64,000 bases of DNA from Piscinibacter sp. HJYY11 (GCF_016735515.1 NZ_JAERQZ010000002.1:124001-188000); one strand, 5' to 3'. Shown: positions 25,020 to 35,518, counted from the stretch's first letter. Notes: generated by a model from the letters alone, not told the origin. Numbers and translations: made by a program.

Positions 25020-25184
25020 TCAGCCTTTTCTCAGCAGGCCGAAGAGGAAGCTCGCGACGGCGAGCACAGCGAATACGATGAACAGGATCTTGGCGATGCC
25101 CACGGCGCCGGCGGCAATGCCGCCGAAACCGAACAGTGCCGCGATCAGAGCGATCACGAAGAAAACGACGGCGTAGTGCAGCAT
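25020..25184 (-). CDS. DUF1328 (YtjA-like) small membrane protein
   Basis: 54 residues, two membrane helices: [20 protein letters not shown] and [20 protein letters not shown] with a GIAAGAVG turn, ending LLRKG. This matches DUF1328/YtjA almost over its full length. Function is unknown, but it is usually induced by stress. The ATG at 25184 follows a GGAG-type ribosome site and is the short start of a longer open frame. It is first in a set of four minus-strand genes running to 23520. Confidence 0.9.
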   Translation of the reverse strand: MLHYAVVFFVIALIAALFGFGGIAAGAVGIAKILFIVFAVLAVASFLFGLLRKG

Positions 25185-25275
25185 GAGGTGCTCCTTGTGA
25201 AAGAGTTGGTCTTCTCGGGTTCGCAGGGTGGCTGCGAATGGGAGGCAGTGTGGGTGCGCGCCCACGCGCAGGCGA

Positions 25276-25291
25276 TAGGCGGCACCGCCTA
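25276..25291. repeat. perfect 16-base palindrome upstream of DUF1328
   Basis: TAGGCGGCACCGCCTA: seven-base arms around CA, 92 bases upstream of the DUF1328 ATG and 78 bases beyond the end of the histidine kinase gene. It could be an operator or part of a hairpin. Confidence 0.5.
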
Positions 25292-25319
25292 GGCACTGTC
25301 GGGGGAGCGAGCAACGCGG

Positions 25320-25337
25320 CGTAGGAGGCCGCTGACA
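25320..25337. promoter_or_regulatory. possible weak copy of the recurrent stress dyad
   Basis: CGTAGGAGGCCGCTGACA keeps GT-GG and ACA at the correct spacing but has mismatches in both arms. Listed because it is upstream of the DUF1328 operon; support is weak. Confidence 0.25.
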
Positions 25338-25368
25338 GGCAAAACGCGTGGGTCTTGCCTGTGGGCGA

Positions 25369-26724
25369 TCAGGCCGGCGCGGTCTCGGTTTCGGGCAGCA
25401 CCGCCTCGACGCAGGTGCCTTCGCCGGGGGCGGAGCTGAGCTTGAACTCGCCGCCTTCGGCTGCCACGCGGTAGCGCATGCCGATGAGCCCGAAGCTCGA
25501 TCGGGGCTGCTGGGCGAGGTCGAAACCCACACCGTCGTCGCGCACCGACACGTGGGCCTGGCCGTCGCGCGCCTGCAGGCTGATCCACACCTGCCTGGCC
25601 CGTGCGTGCTTGGTGATGTTGGTGATGGCCTCCTGCACCAGCCGGTAGACCACCAGCTGGGCATCGGACGGCAGCTTCACCGCCTCGAGCTGCGAGTGCA
25701 CCTGCACGCCGGAGTGGCTGGCGAAATCGCGCCCGAGGATCTCGAGCGTGGGCACGAGGCCGAGGTTGCTCAGGGTCGAGGGACGCAGGTCTTCGATGAT
25801 GCGGCGGCCCAGCGCGATGCTGCTGTTGAGCGTCTCCACCAGGTGGTTCAGCCGGTCGAGTGCCTCGGGGGCGGCGCCGGCCAGCCGGGAGCGGATGCGC
25901 GCCGCATCGAGCTTGGCCGAGGTGAGCAGGGCGCCCAGCTCGTCGTGCAGGTTGCGCGCGAGCCGGTTGCGCTCGTCCTCGCGGGCCGTCTGCAGGTGAT
26001 CGGTCAATTCGACAAGCTGGGCGGTGCGCTGCGCGACCTCTTCTTCCAGCCGGTCGCGCTCACCCTGCACGAGGCGCTGCTGCTCCTCGCGCTGGGCCTC
26101 CAGCCTGGAGGTCTGGCGCAGGTACATGAAAAGCGACAGCAGCCCGAGCACGCTCAGGACCATCACGCCCAGGCGGGCCAGCCAGAGCGTCTGGGTGACC
26201 TCTTCGCGGCCGGCGGCCACGTTGGCGCTTTCGCGGGCAAAGAGCTCCTGCGTCAGCTGGCGCACCGCGTCCATCTTCTCGCGGCCGATGTCGGACAGCA
26301 TCAGCGCCATCGCGGCATCATTTTTGCCCTCACGTTGGAGGCGCAGGGTTTCGGACAGTTCCGAGAGCTTGCCCTCGACGACCGTGTGCAGCTTGGACAG
26401 CACGGCGGTCGAGTTTTCGTCTTTCTGGTAGTACTGGTCGAGGAACCTGAAGGAATGGTCGATCTGCTTCAGCGCCTGCTCATACGGCCGCAGGTATTCG
26501 TCCCGGTGGGTGACGAGGTAGCTTCGCTGGCTCGCTTCGGCGTCGAGGATGGCCTGTGCCAGGTCCTGCACCGCCGTGCGCGCTGCGCCGAACTGGGTCA
26601 GGGTGTTGAGCTTGGCGGAAGAGCGCCAGTAGGAGGTTTCGCTCACGGCCACGATGGCCAGCACGGCCAGGCAGGCGAGCGGGAAGACGACGGGGTTTCG
26701 CTTGAGGACCTTGTAAACGCTCAT
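25369..26724 (-). CDS. CHASE3-type sensor histidine kinase, NarX/DegS class
   Basis: 451 residues. An N-terminal membrane helix ([13 protein letters not shown]), an extracytoplasmic CHASE3-like helical domain (about 35-180: [20 protein letters not shown]) and a second helix ([18 protein letters not shown]) precede a coiled coil. A HisKA_3 dimerisation helix follows ([18 protein letters not shown], phospho-His in LHDE). The HATPase domain has [24 protein letters not shown] and GLIGMRYRV. Kinases of this class pair with LuxR-type response regulators, and one is divergently encoded 56 bases away. The stimulus is unknown. CHASE3 domains are thought to sense envelope or extracellular signals, in keeping with the surrounding membrane genes. 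Confidence 0.92.
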   Translation of the reverse strand: MSVYKVLKRNPVVFPLACLAVLAIVAVSETSYWRSSAKLNTLTQFGAARTAVQDLAQAILDAEASQRSYLVTHRDEYLRPYEQALKQIDHSFRFLDQYYQKDENSTAVLSKLHTVVEGKLSELSETLRLQREGKNDAAMALMLSDIGREKMDAVRQLTQELFARESANVAAGREEVTQTLWLARLGVMVLSVLGLLSLFMYLRQTSRLEAQREEQQRLVQGERDRLEEEVAQRTAQLVELTDHLQTAREDERNRLARNLHDELGALLTSAKLDAARIRSRLAGAAPEALDRLNHLVETLNSSIALGRRIIEDLRPSTLSNLGLVPTLEILGRDFASHSGVQVHSQLEAVKLPSDAQLVVYRLVQEAITNITKHARARQVWISLQARDGQAHVSVRDDGVGFDLAQQPRSSFGLIGMRYRVAAEGGEFKLSSAPGEGTCVEAVLPETETAPA

Positions 26725-26780
26725 GTTTTGTTTTCGTCCGATAACATGTGATCATCGTTGAGGAACAACAGAGGCACACC

Positions 26781-27413
26781 ATGATTCGAATTGCCATCGT
26801 TGATGACCATGCCATGATTCGCGCAGGGTTGAAGCAGTTCTTCTCCGACCAACCCGATTTCTCCGTGGTCGCCGAAGCGAACAACGGCCGCGAGGCCCTC
26901 GACATCGTGCGGGGTGGGGAAGTCGACGTGATCGTGCTCGACATCTCCATGCCCGACCAGAGCGGTGTCGATGCACTCGCCGGCATCAAGGCGCGCGCGC
27001 CCGACCTGCCGGTGCTGATTTTGAGCGGCTTTCCCGAAGAGCACTACGCAACGACCCTGCTGCGCCAGGGTGCGAGCGGTTATCTCAACAAGGACTGCGA
27101 CCCGGAAGAGATCGTCAAGGCGATCCGCACGGTGGCGCGCGGCCGCAAGTACATCACCGCCGGCGTGGCCGAGCGCCTGGCCGACGGGCTCAACGGCGGG
27201 GGCGACAAGCCGCCGCATGAGCAGCTCTCCGAGCGTGAACTGCAGGTCTTCCTGCGCCTGGCCAAGGGCGAGACCATCAGCCACATGGCCGACAGCATGT
27301 CGCTCAGCGTGAAGACGGTCAGCACCTACCGGACGCGGGTGATGGAGAAGATGAAGCTCGAGTCGAACAGCGACTTGACTTACTACGCTCTGAAGAACGG
27401 CCTCATCCAGTGA
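26781..27413 (+). CDS. LuxR/NarL-family response regulator
   Basis: 210 residues from the ATG at 26781; an in-frame start at 26748 would add an odd N-terminus. The receiver has IAIVDDHAMIRAGLKQF, phospho-acceptor VIVLDISMPDQSG and LILSGFPEEHY with the conserved Lys in YLNKDCDPEEI. The C-terminal GerE/LuxR helix-turn-helix (LSERELQVFLRLAKGET, MSLSVKTVSTYRTRVMEKM) binds DNA as a dimer. It is the obvious partner of the divergent CHASE3 kinase. It is also the best local candidate to bind the recurrent TGTCGG-N6-CCTACA dyad, but that link is inference. Confidence 0.93.
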   Translation: MIRIAIVDDHAMIRAGLKQFFSDQPDFSVVAEANNGREALDIVRGGEVDVIVLDISMPDQSGVDALAGIKARAPDLPVLILSGFPEEHYATTLLRQGASGYLNKDCDPEEIVKAIRTVARGRKYITAGVAERLADGLNGGGDKPPHEQLSERELQVFLRLAKGETISHMADSMSLSVKTVSTYRTRVMEKMKLESNSDLTYYALKNGLIQ

Positions 27414-27421
27414 AATGACCG

Positions 27422-27460
27422 CCCCTCGGCCGACGGCTACGTCGGCCCATCCCCCGAGGG
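27422..27460. terminator. nested hairpin between convergent regulator genes
   Basis: Inner arms GGCCGAC/GTCGGCC with a six-base loop, and outer arms CCCTCGG/CCGAGGG that compete with them. It follows the response regulator stop and faces the end of the lone receiver gene. No clear U-tract. Confidence 0.5.
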
Positions 27461-27514
27461 AATGCGGGCCGGCTTGGGAGCGGCTCGGCGCTCGGCCCGC
27501 TGCCTCCGTTCACG

Positions 27515-28030
27515 TCACATCAAGGCGCCGTGGCCGGTTTCGCCACCGGCCAGTCGTGTGCAGTACTGGATGAGCGCATCGATCTCGTTCGACTTGTCGA
27601 ACACCTTGTCGGCCCCCAGCTCCAGGCACTTGCGGCGGATGTCCTGCGTGGCGTAGTTGCTGAGCACCACCACGTTGCAGCGCGCGTGCATGTCGTGCGT
27701 GACCTTGAGCACCCCGAGGCCCGAGCCGGACTTCAGGAAGATGTCGACGATGACGAGGTCGGCCATGTTGTCGGCGCGCTTCAGCCACTGGATGGCCGAG
27801 GCCTCGTCTTCCGCGTGACCCACCACCTCGACAGGCACCAGCTCCTCGAGCGTGGCGATCAGGTTGTCACGGATGACCTGACTGTCTTCGACGATGTAGG
27901 CCCTCAGCGGCTGCATGGACGGCGAACCTTGTTGTGTGTCAGGAGCCTGGGCGGACATTTCACCGCTGCTGACGGGAGATAAAGCTTGCATGTTCACCTG
28001 AGTGTCTGACGTATCGGACTGCAACGCCAT
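27515..28030 (-). CDS. stand-alone CheY-like receiver protein
   Basis: 171 residues from the ATG at 28030; an in-frame TTG at 28045 is less likely. A poorly ordered N-terminal 45 residues is followed by a single receiver domain: LRAYIVEDSQVIRDNLIATL, phospho-acceptor LVIVDIFLKSGSG, VVVLSNYATQD and ADKVFDKSNEIDALI with the conserved Lys. No output domain is present, so it would act by phosphotransfer or protein contact. The recurrent dyad at 28051 lies only 21 bases upstream of its ATG, which could mean autoregulation by the local two-component system. Confidence 0.85.
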   Translation of the reverse strand: MALQSDTSDTQVNMQALSPVSSGEMSAQAPDTQQGSPSMQPLRAYIVEDSQVIRDNLIATLEELVPVEVVGHAEDEASAIQWLKRADNMADLVIVDIFLKSGSGLGVLKVTHDMHARCNVVVLSNYATQDIRRKCLELGADKVFDKSNEIDALIQYCTRLAGGETGHGALM

Positions 28031-28050
28031 GTGCGTGAACCTCAACGCGC

Positions 28051-28068
28051 TGTCGGACGATGCCTACA
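28051..28068. promoter_or_regulatory. recurrent stress dyad, copy 2
   Basis: TGTCGGACGATGCCTACA, identical to the copy at 20438 except for one base. It is in the divergent region between the lone receiver gene and the cysteine-repeat gene. Confidence 0.65.
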
Positions 28069-28116
28069 AGCAGACTTCCAGTTATTCGATTGACGGCGTT
28101 GTGGCGTGCCTAACGG

Positions 28117-28134
28117 CGTAGGACTCGCACTACA
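28117..28134. promoter_or_regulatory. recurrent stress dyad, looser copy
   Basis: CGTAGGACTCGCACTACA retains GT-GGAC and CTACA at the same spacing. Its centre is 66 bases from that of the copy at 28051, and it is 85 bases upstream of the cysteine-repeat gene ATG. Confidence 0.45.
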
Positions 28135-28219
28135 GGCGCTTTCGGCGCTGTCTGGTGGGCGTGCGCTGACCGGCTGCTGATACTCCGGTCCACTTTTCAA
28201 CAGCCATGAGGAGCACCCC

Positions 28220-28771
28220 ATGACCAAAATCTCTCAATTCAAGTGTTCGCTGGTGGCCGCTGCCGTGCTGGCGCTGCCAATGGGCTCTGCCCTCGCGCTC
28301 GACAAGGCCCAGCACAAGGCCGAGAAGGAGCGTGTCGAGGCCGCCTACAAGGCCGACAAGGCGGCCTGCGATGCCCTGAAGGACAACGCCAAGGACGTCT
28401 GCGAAAAGGAAGCGAAGGCGAAGGAAAAGGTCGCCAAGGCCGAGCTGGATGCCAGCCTGAGCGGCAAACCGCAGGACCAGGAGAAGCTCGCCAAGGTGAA
28501 GGCCGACACCACCTATGACGTCGCCAAGGAAAAGTGCGACGACAAGTCCGGCAACGACAAGGACGTGTGCGTGAAGGAAGCCAAGGCCGCGAAGGACAAG
28601 GCGCTGGCCGACATCAAGGCCGCGAAGAAGTCGCAGAGCGCCCGCTCCGATGCTGCGGACGACAAGCGCGATGCCACCTACAAGGTCGCCAAGGAAAAGT
28701 GCGATGCACTGTCGGGCGACGCCAAGGACGCCTGCATGTCCAGCGCCAAGGCCCAGAGCGGCAAGTCCTGA
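28220..28771 (+). CDS. periplasmic lysine/alanine-rich protein with three C-x10-C repeats
   Basis: 183 residues; I know no named family. A signal peptide (VAAAVLALPMGSALA-L) is followed by a highly charged, Lys/Ala/Asp-rich helical protein. Three related units each carry two cysteines exactly ten residues apart: CDALKDNAKDVC, CDDKSGNDKDVC and CDALSGDAKDAC, preceded by YKADKAA, YDVAKEK and YKVAKEK. The spacing suggests an intrachain disulfide or a metal site in each unit. It has a good ribosome site, a strong terminator and two copies of the recurrent dyad upstream, so it is a free-standing, probably well-expressed and regulated gene. A stress-protective periplasmic role is inference. Confidence 0.8.
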   Translation: MTKISQFKCSLVAAAVLALPMGSALALDKAQHKAEKERVEAAYKADKAACDALKDNAKDVCEKEAKAKEKVAKAELDASLSGKPQDQEKLAKVKADTTYDVAKEKCDDKSGNDKDVCVKEAKAAKDKALADIKAAKKSQSARSDAADDKRDATYKVAKEKCDALSGDAKDACMSSAKAQSGKS

Positions 28772-28791
28772 TCGACTGCAGCGCTGACGAC

Positions 28792-28826
28792 GAACAAGGC
28801 CCGCGCAAGCGGGCCTTGTTCTTTTG
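28792..28826 (+). terminator. strong Rho-independent terminator after the cysteine-repeat gene
   Basis: Thirteen-base perfect stem (GAACAAGGCCCGC with GCGGGCCTTGTTC), loop GCAA, followed by TTTTG. Confidence 0.93.
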
Positions 28827-28864
28827 TGTCTTCTGTCGTGGGCGTCTGCGCCCGCCCGGCGACG

Positions 28865-29443
28865 TCAGAAGTGGAACCAGGCCATCCCGCCGAGGGCCAC
28901 GCCGACCGCGCTCACGCCGAGCACCGCGTATTCGAGCCAGCGCTTCTTGGTGAGCAGCGCGATCGCAGCGAGTGCGATGGCGATCTGCAGCGCCGTCGTG
29001 GCCTGGGCCCAGCGGTGGTGCTCGTGCATCTGGGCGTCGCTCTTCCTGTCCCAGTCCTTCGACTCGGCCTCGATCTTCTCGGCCTCGGCCTGGATGTCCT
29101 TCTTTTCCTTCTCGTAGCGGTCGATCTTGGCCTGGTACTTCTCGCGGTCGGCCGGCACGGTCGACAGGTCGCGCGACACCTCGGCGAGCGACTGCTTCGT
29201 GCTCTTGGCCTGGAAGAAATTCCACTGGTTGGAGGCCTCGGTCTTCTTGATGGCCGCCATGTTCTTGTAGAGGCCCGCATTGGCCTGCGTGGCGCCGCCC
29301 ATGTACGCGAACATCGCGCCCACCGTGGCGAGGATGGCGGTGATCACCGCCAGCTGGCCAGCCATGCCGCTCGGCTCGTGTTGCGCCGCATGCTCCAGCT
29401 CGTGGTCGTGCGGACCATGGACGTGGAAACCTCCTCCAGACAT
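28865..29443 (-). CDS. DUF4337 family membrane protein
   Basis: 192 residues from the ATG at 29443, chosen because AGGAG lies seven bases upstream; a start at 29479 is in frame. The N-terminus is His-rich (FHVHGPHDHELEHAAQH). One helix (LAVITAILATVGAMFAYMG) follows, then a long coiled coil (about 85-130, DREKYQAKIDRYEKEKKDIQ) and two C-terminal helices (ATTALQIAIALAAIALLT, LEYAVLGVSAVGVALGGMAW). This is the DUF4337 arrangement. Function is unknown. It begins ten bases after the folA stop and may share its transcript. Confidence 0.85.
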   Translation of the reverse strand: MSGGGFHVHGPHDHELEHAAQHEPSGMAGQLAVITAILATVGAMFAYMGGATQANAGLYKNMAAIKKTEASNQWNFFQAKSTKQSLAEVSRDLSTVPADREKYQAKIDRYEKEKKDIQAEAEKIEAESKDWDRKSDAQMHEHHRWAQATTALQIAIALAAIALLTKKRWLEYAVLGVSAVGVALGGMAWFHF

Positions 29444-29453
29444 CGTGTTCTCC

Positions 29454-29969
29454 TCAGCGTTTTCGTTGGTAGGTGACAAAGGCGTAGTCGAACGGTGCCG
29501 ACTCGCTGGCGCGGTGTGACTCGCGCTCGATTTCCTCGTAGTCGCTTCGCGCCCACACGGGGAAGAACGCGTCGCCCTCGGCCTCTTGATCCACTTCGGT
29601 CAGGTCGAGCCGGTCGGCATGGGGCAGGGCGAGCGCATACAGCTCGGCGCCGCCGATCACGAACGCCTGCTGCGCGCCGCGCGTGTGCGCCAGCGCGTCT
29701 TCGAGGCCGTGCGCGACGACGGCGCCCTCGGCTTGCCAGTCGCGGTTGCGGGTGACGACGATGTTGAGCCGCCCGGGCAGCGGCCTGTTCTTCGGCGGCA
29801 GCGAGTCCCAGGTCTTGCGGCCCATGATGACCGGGTGGCCGAGCGTGAGGCGCTTGAGGCGCGGCAGGTCGCCAGGGATGCGGAAGAGCAGCTGGTTGTC
29901 GCGGCCGATGGCGCCATTGCGGGCGACGGCAGCGATCAGCGTGAGCGGGGGGCGGGGCGCGTTTGGCAT
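29454..29969 (-). CDS. folA: dihydrofolate reductase
   Basis: 171 residues, normal length. It reduces dihydrofolate to tetrahydrofolate with NADPH. Visible motifs are LIAAVARNGAIGRDNQLLFR with the acid/Trp-loop region IPGDLPRLKRLT, GHPVIMGRKTWDSLP, LPGRLNIVVTRN, AFVIGGAELYALALPHADRL and LTEVDQEAEGDAFFP. The ATG at 29969 begins MPNAPRPPLTLIAAVA; longer in-frame starts enter the GntR gene. It works with ThyA, encoded in this window at 41256..42065 but not in the same operon. Confidence 0.95.
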   Translation of the reverse strand: MPNAPRPPLTLIAAVARNGAIGRDNQLLFRIPGDLPRLKRLTLGHPVIMGRKTWDSLPPKNRPLPGRLNIVVTRNRDWQAEGAVVAHGLEDALAHTRGAQQAFVIGGAELYALALPHADRLDLTEVDQEAEGDAFFPVWARSDYEEIERESHRASESAPFDYAFVTYQRKR

Positions 29970-29983
29970 GGCCCGCGATTCTG

Positions 29984-30664
29984 TCAGGACAGCGCGGCGG
30001 CCTCGCGTCCGTGGCGGATGTGCAGCTCCATCAGGCGCTTGACCTTGGCCGCATCGCGCACGGCGATGGCCTGCATGATCTTGCGGTGCTCGTCGAGCGA
30101 GGCCTCGATGCGGCCCTGCTTGAACAGCGACTGGTGTCGGTTGAGCTTCATCACGCGCCGCAGGTCGCCGACCATCTCCTGCGTCCAGCGGTTGTCGGCG
30201 ATGTGCAGCAGCTTGAGGTGGAACTGCTCGTTGGCGCGGAAGAAGGCGTCGCGGTCGTCGACGCAGCGCTCGAGCTGGTCGTGCAGGGCCTGCAGCTCGG
30301 CGAGCTGCGCATCGGTCGCGCTTTGAGCCACCGTCGCGGCCGCATCGCTCTCGAGCAGCGCCAGCAGGTGGTAGACCTCGGACAGGTCGCGCTCGGAGAC
30401 TTCGGTGACATAGGCCCCGCGGCGCAGCTTCATCGTCACTAGGCCCTCGGCGGCCAGCACCTTGAGCGCTTCGCGCAGCGGTGTGCGGCTGATGCCGAAC
30501 TCGTTCGCCAGGGCCTGCTCGTCGATCCAGCTGCCGGGCGCCAGGGTATGCGCCAGGATGCGGGCGCGCAGCCGCTCGGCCACCTGCTCGTAAAGCGCGC
30601 TTTCGCGCAGGCGTGGCGATGCGGCGGCCGTGCCCGGGCTGGTGGTGAGGGGGTTGCTCGGCAT
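29984..30664 (-). CDS. GntR-family (FCD domain) regulator of the propionate operon
   Basis: 226 residues from the ATG at 30664. The N-terminal winged helix is typical of GntR (ESALYEQVAERLRARILAHT, LANEFGISRTPLREALKVL, LVTMKLRRGAYVTEV). The C-terminal all-helical FCD effector domain contains the usual metal or effector residues (FRANEQFHLKLLHIADNRW, SLDEHRKIMQAIAVRD, LMELHIRHG). It is divergent from scpA-meaB-pccBA, which it likely regulates, and the intergenic region holds a perfect 18-base palindrome over the scpA -10 box. The effector may be a propionate or methylmalonate-pathway metabolite; that is inference. folA starts 14 bases after it on the same strand. Confidence 0.9.
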   Translation of the reverse strand: MPSNPLTTSPGTAAASPRLRESALYEQVAERLRARILAHTLAPGSWIDEQALANEFGISRTPLREALKVLAAEGLVTMKLRRGAYVTEVSERDLSEVYHLLALLESDAAATVAQSATDAQLAELQALHDQLERCVDDRDAFFRANEQFHLKLLHIADNRWTQEMVGDLRRVMKLNRHQSLFKQGRIEASLDEHRKIMQAIAVRDAAKVKRLMELHIRHGREAAALS

Positions 30665-30723
30665 GAAGGTGAGGGATGGTTTGGTGCGGCGCCACAAAAA
30701 CGAATGCGACGCGGTATTGTAGA

Positions 30724-30743
30724 TATAATTCAATTTTGAATTA
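30724..30743. promoter_or_regulatory. scpA -10 box with overlapping palindromic operator
   Basis: A perfect TATAAT (30724-30729) overlaps the 18-base palindrome TAATTCAATTTTGAATTA (30726-30743), which has eight-base arms around TT. The area is strikingly AT-rich compared with its surroundings. No good -35 is visible. The likely ligand is the divergently encoded GntR protein. Confidence 0.7.
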
Positions 30744-30817
30744 CGGTGGCGCGGCAAGATTTTTAGGTTCACAGTGACCCGCGTCCGCCCCGAGAGACGT
30801 CACACCGGGTTCTCCTC

Positions 30818-32974
30818 ATGTCTGAACACAAGCTCACACCCGAGGCGCTGGCCGCCTGGCACAAGGCCGCGGCCAAGTCGGCGCCTGGCGGCCAGGTCGA
30901 CGCGCTCAACTGGGTGACGCCCGAAGGCATCACCGTCAAGCCGCTCTACACCGCAGACGACACCCAAGGTCTGCCCTACGCCGACACGCTGCCCGGCTTC
31001 GCGCCCTTCGTGCGCGGCCCGCAGGCCACGATGTACGCGGTGCGGCCATGGACCATCCGCCAGTACGCCGGCTTCTCGACCGCCGAGGAGAGCAACGCCT
31101 TCTACCGCCGCGCACTCGCCGCCGGCGGGCAGGGCGTGAGCGTGGCCTTCGACCTCGCCACCCATCGCGGCTACGACAGCGACCACCCGCGCGTGACCGG
31201 CGACGTGGGCAAGGCCGGTGTTGCCATCGATTCGGTGGAGGACATGAAGATCCTCTTCGACGGCATCCCGCTCGACAAGGTGAGCGTGTCCATGACGATG
31301 AACGGTGCGGTGCTGCCGGTGCTCGCGGGCTACGTGGTCGCGGCCGAAGAGCAGGGCGTGCCGCAAGACAAGTTGAGTGGGACCATCCAGAACGACATCC
31401 TCAAGGAGTTCATGGTCCGCAACACCTACATCTACCCGCCCGAGCCGAGCATGCGGGCCATCGGCGACATCATCGAGTACACGGCGAAGCACATGCCGAA
31501 GTTCAACTCGATCTCGATCTCGGGTTATCACATGCAGGAGGCGGGCGCGAACCAGGCGCTGGAGCTCGCCTTCACGCTGGCCGACGGCCGCGAGTACGTG
31601 AAGACGGCGCTCGCCAAGGGCCTGAACGTCGACGACTTCGCGGGCCGGCTGAGCTTCTTCTGGGCCATCGGCATGAACTTCTATCTGGAAGTCGCCAAGA
31701 TGCGTGCTGCGCGCCTGCTGTGGTGGCGCATCATGAAGGAGTTCAACCCGAAGAACGACAAGAGCCTGATGCTGCGCACGCACTGCCAGACCTCCGGCTG
31801 GAGCCTGACCGAGCAGGACCCGTACAACAACATCGTGCGCACCACCATCGAGGCAATGGCCGCGGTGTTCGGCGGCACGCAGTCGCTGCACACCAACTCC
31901 TTCGACGAAGCCATCGCACTGCCCACCGACTTCTCGGCCCGCATCGCGCGCAACACGCAGCTCATCATCCAGGAAGAGACGCACATCACGAACGTGGTCG
32001 ACCCCTGGGCCGGCAGCTACATGATGGAGAAGTTGACGCAGGACATGGCCGATACCGCCTGGGCCATCATCGAGGAAGTCGAGGCGATGGGCGGCATGAC
32101 GAAAGCCGTGCAGAGCGGCTGGGCCAAGCTGAAGATCGAGGCGAGTGCCGCCGAGAAGCAGGCGCGCATCGACTCGGGCAAGGACGTGATCGTGGGCGTC
32201 AACAAGTACAAGCTGAAAGAAGAAGACCCAATCGAGGCGCGCGACATCGACAACCACGCGGTGCGCGATGCGCAGGTGGCGCGCTTGCAGAAGATCCGCG
32301 CCACGCGTGACCCCAAGGCGGTGCAGGCGGCGCTTGACGCGCTCACGCAATGCGCCGACAGTGGCTCGGGCAACCTGCTCGACCTCTCCATCAAGGCCAT
32401 CCGCCTGCGCGCGACGGTGGGCGAGGTGAGCGATGCACTCGAAAAAGTCTGGGGGCGCCACCGCGCCGACACACAAAAGGTGACCGGGGTGTATGCAGCC
32501 GCCTACGACAGCGCCGAAGGTTGGGAAAAGCTCCAGCAGGAGATTGCGGCCTTCGCCGAAGAGCAGGGCCGCCGCCCGCGCGTGATGATCGCCAAGCTGG
32601 GGCAGGACGGGCATGACCGGGGCGCGAAGGTCGTCGCCACCGCGTTCGCCGACCTCGGTTACGACGTCGACATGGGCCCGCTCTTCCAGACCGCTGAAGA
32701 GTGCGCGCGCCAGGCGATCGAGAACGACGTGCACGCAGTGGGCGTCTCCACGCTCGCAGCCGGACACAAGACGCTGGTGCCCGCCATCATCGAAGCGCTC
32801 AAGGCCCAGGGCGCCGACGACATCGTCGTCTTCGTCGGTGGCGTGATTCCGCGGCAGGACTACGAGTTTCTGTACGAAGCCGGCGTGAAGGGCATCTACG
32901 GCCCGGGCACGCCCATCCCGGCGAGCGCGAAGGACGTGCTCGAGAAGATCAAGGCGCAGATCGCGAAAGCGTGA
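30818..32974 (+). CDS. scpA: methylmalonyl-CoA mutase (adenosylcobalamin-dependent)
   Basis: 718 residues, a single-chain mutase with both domains. It interconverts methylmalonyl-CoA and succinyl-CoA. The N-terminal barrel shows [50 protein letters not shown] and [20 protein letters not shown]. The C-terminal cobalamin domain shows [18 protein letters not shown] with the DxHxxG base-off His near residue 600. It is first in an operon with its GTPase chaperone meaB and propionyl-CoA carboxylase, which together take propionyl-CoA to the citric acid cycle. The GTG of meaB overlaps its stop codon. Confidence 0.98.
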   Translation: MSEHKLTPEALAAWHKAAAKSAPGGQVDALNWVTPEGITVKPLYTADDTQGLPYADTLPGFAPFVRGPQATMYAVRPWTIRQYAGFSTAEESNAFYRRALAAGGQGVSVAFDLATHRGYDSDHPRVTGDVGKAGVAIDSVEDMKILFDGIPLDKVSVSMTMNGAVLPVLAGYVVAAEEQGVPQDKLSGTIQNDILKEFMVRNTYIYPPEPSMRAIGDIIEYTAKHMPKFNSISISGYHMQEAGANQALELAFTLADGREYVKTALAKGLNVDDFAGRLSFFWAIGMNFYLEVAKMRAARLLWWRIMKEFNPKNDKSLMLRTHCQTSGWSLTEQDPYNNIVRTTIEAMAAVFGGTQSLHTNSFDEAIALPTDFSARIARNTQLIIQEETHITNVVDPWAGSYMMEKLTQDMADTAWAIIEEVEAMGGMTKAVQSGWAKLKIEASAAEKQARIDSGKDVIVGVNKYKLKEEDPIEARDIDNHAVRDAQVARLQKIRATRDPKAVQAALDALTQCADSGSGNLLDLSIKAIRLRATVGEVSDALEKVWGRHRADTQKVTGVYAAAYDSAEGWEKLQQEIAAFAEEQGRRPRVMIAKLGQDGHDRGAKVVATAFADLGYDVDMGPLFQTAEECARQAIENDVHAVGVSTLAAGHKTLVPAIIEALKAQGADDIVVFVGGVIPRQDYEFLYEAGVKGIYGPGTPIPASAKDVLEKIKAQIAKA

Positions 32975-33963
32975 GCCCTTTGGACGCCACCGACCAGCAG
33001 CTGATGGAGGGTGTGCGCAGCGCCGACCGGCGCGCGCTCGCCAAGGCCATCACGCTGCTGGAATCGACCCGCTCCGACCACCGTGTGCGGGCCGACGAGT
33101 TGCTCAACGCACTGCTGCCGCACACCGGCCAGGCGTTGCGCCTCGGCATTTCAGGCGTACCGGGCGTTGGCAAGTCGACCTTCATCGAGGCGCTCGGCCT
33201 CCACCTGATCGCGCAAGGCCACCGCGTGGCGGTGCTGGCGGTCGACCCATCGTCCAGCCTCTCCGGCGGCTCCATCCTTGGCGACAAGACGCGCATGGAG
33301 CAGCTCTCAGCGCGAGAAGAGGCCTACATCCGCCCCAGCCCTTCGTCGGGCACGCTTGGGGGTGTGGCCGAGAAGACGCGCGAGGCGATGCTGGTCTTCG
33401 AAGCGGCGGGCTACGACGTGGTGATCGTCGAGACAGTCGGTGTCGGCCAGAGCGAGACCGCGGTGGCCGGCATGACCGACCTCTTCGTGCTGATGCAGTT
33501 GCCCAATGCGGGCGACGACCTGCAGGCCATCAAGCGCGGCGTGATGGAGCTGGCCGACCTCGTCGTCATCAACAAGGCTGACCTCGACGTCGATGCCGCC
33601 ACGCGCGCCGAAGCCATGATCGCGAGCTCGCTGCGCCTGCTGGGCCAGGCGGGCCACGGCGACGGCGCGCCCTCGCGCGTGCTGAAGCTGAGTGCGCTCA
33701 AGGCCGAGGGTGTCGACACCTTCTGGCAGAAGGTGCAGGGCCTTGTGTCGCATCGCCGCGAGAGCGGCGAGTTCGCGCAGCGCCGCCAGCACCAGGGCCG
33801 CGCCTGGATGTGGGACCTGATCCATGCCGCGCTGCTCGGCGACTTCCGCCGCCACCCCGACGTGCGCCAGGCCTTGCCCGAGGTGCTGAAGAGCGTCAAC
33901 GAATCCCGCGTCGCGCCCTCGGCCGCGGCGCGATCGCTTCTCCAACTGTTCACCCGAACCTGA
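32971..33963 (+). CDS. meaB: methylmalonyl-CoA mutase-associated GTPase MeaB
   Basis: 330 residues from the GTG at 32971, which overlaps the scpA TGA (GTGA). A G3E-family P-loop GTPase: Walker [59 protein letters not shown] (switch and Walker B region) and the NKAD base-recognition motif. MeaB protects and reactivates the mutase and gates cobalamin loading. The C-terminal dimerisation arm is present. Context next to scpA supports the call over other ArgK-type GTPases. Confidence 0.96.
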   Translation: MSPLDATDQQLMEGVRSADRRALAKAITLLESTRSDHRVRADELLNALLPHTGQALRLGISGVPGVGKSTFIEALGLHLIAQGHRVAVLAVDPSSSLSGGSILGDKTRMEQLSAREEAYIRPSPSSGTLGGVAEKTREAMLVFEAAGYDVVIVETVGVGQSETAVAGMTDLFVLMQLPNAGDDLQAIKRGVMELADLVVINKADLDVDAATRAEAMIASSLRLLGQAGHGDGAPSRVLKLSALKAEGVDTFWQKVQGLVSHRRESGEFAQRRQHQGRAWMWDLIHAALLGDFRRHPDVRQALPEVLKSVNESRVAPSAAARSLLQLFTRT

Positions 33964-33974
33964 GAGACCACCAC

Positions 33975-35507
<1,533 letters not shown>

Positions 35508-35518
35508 GCGAGACGACC

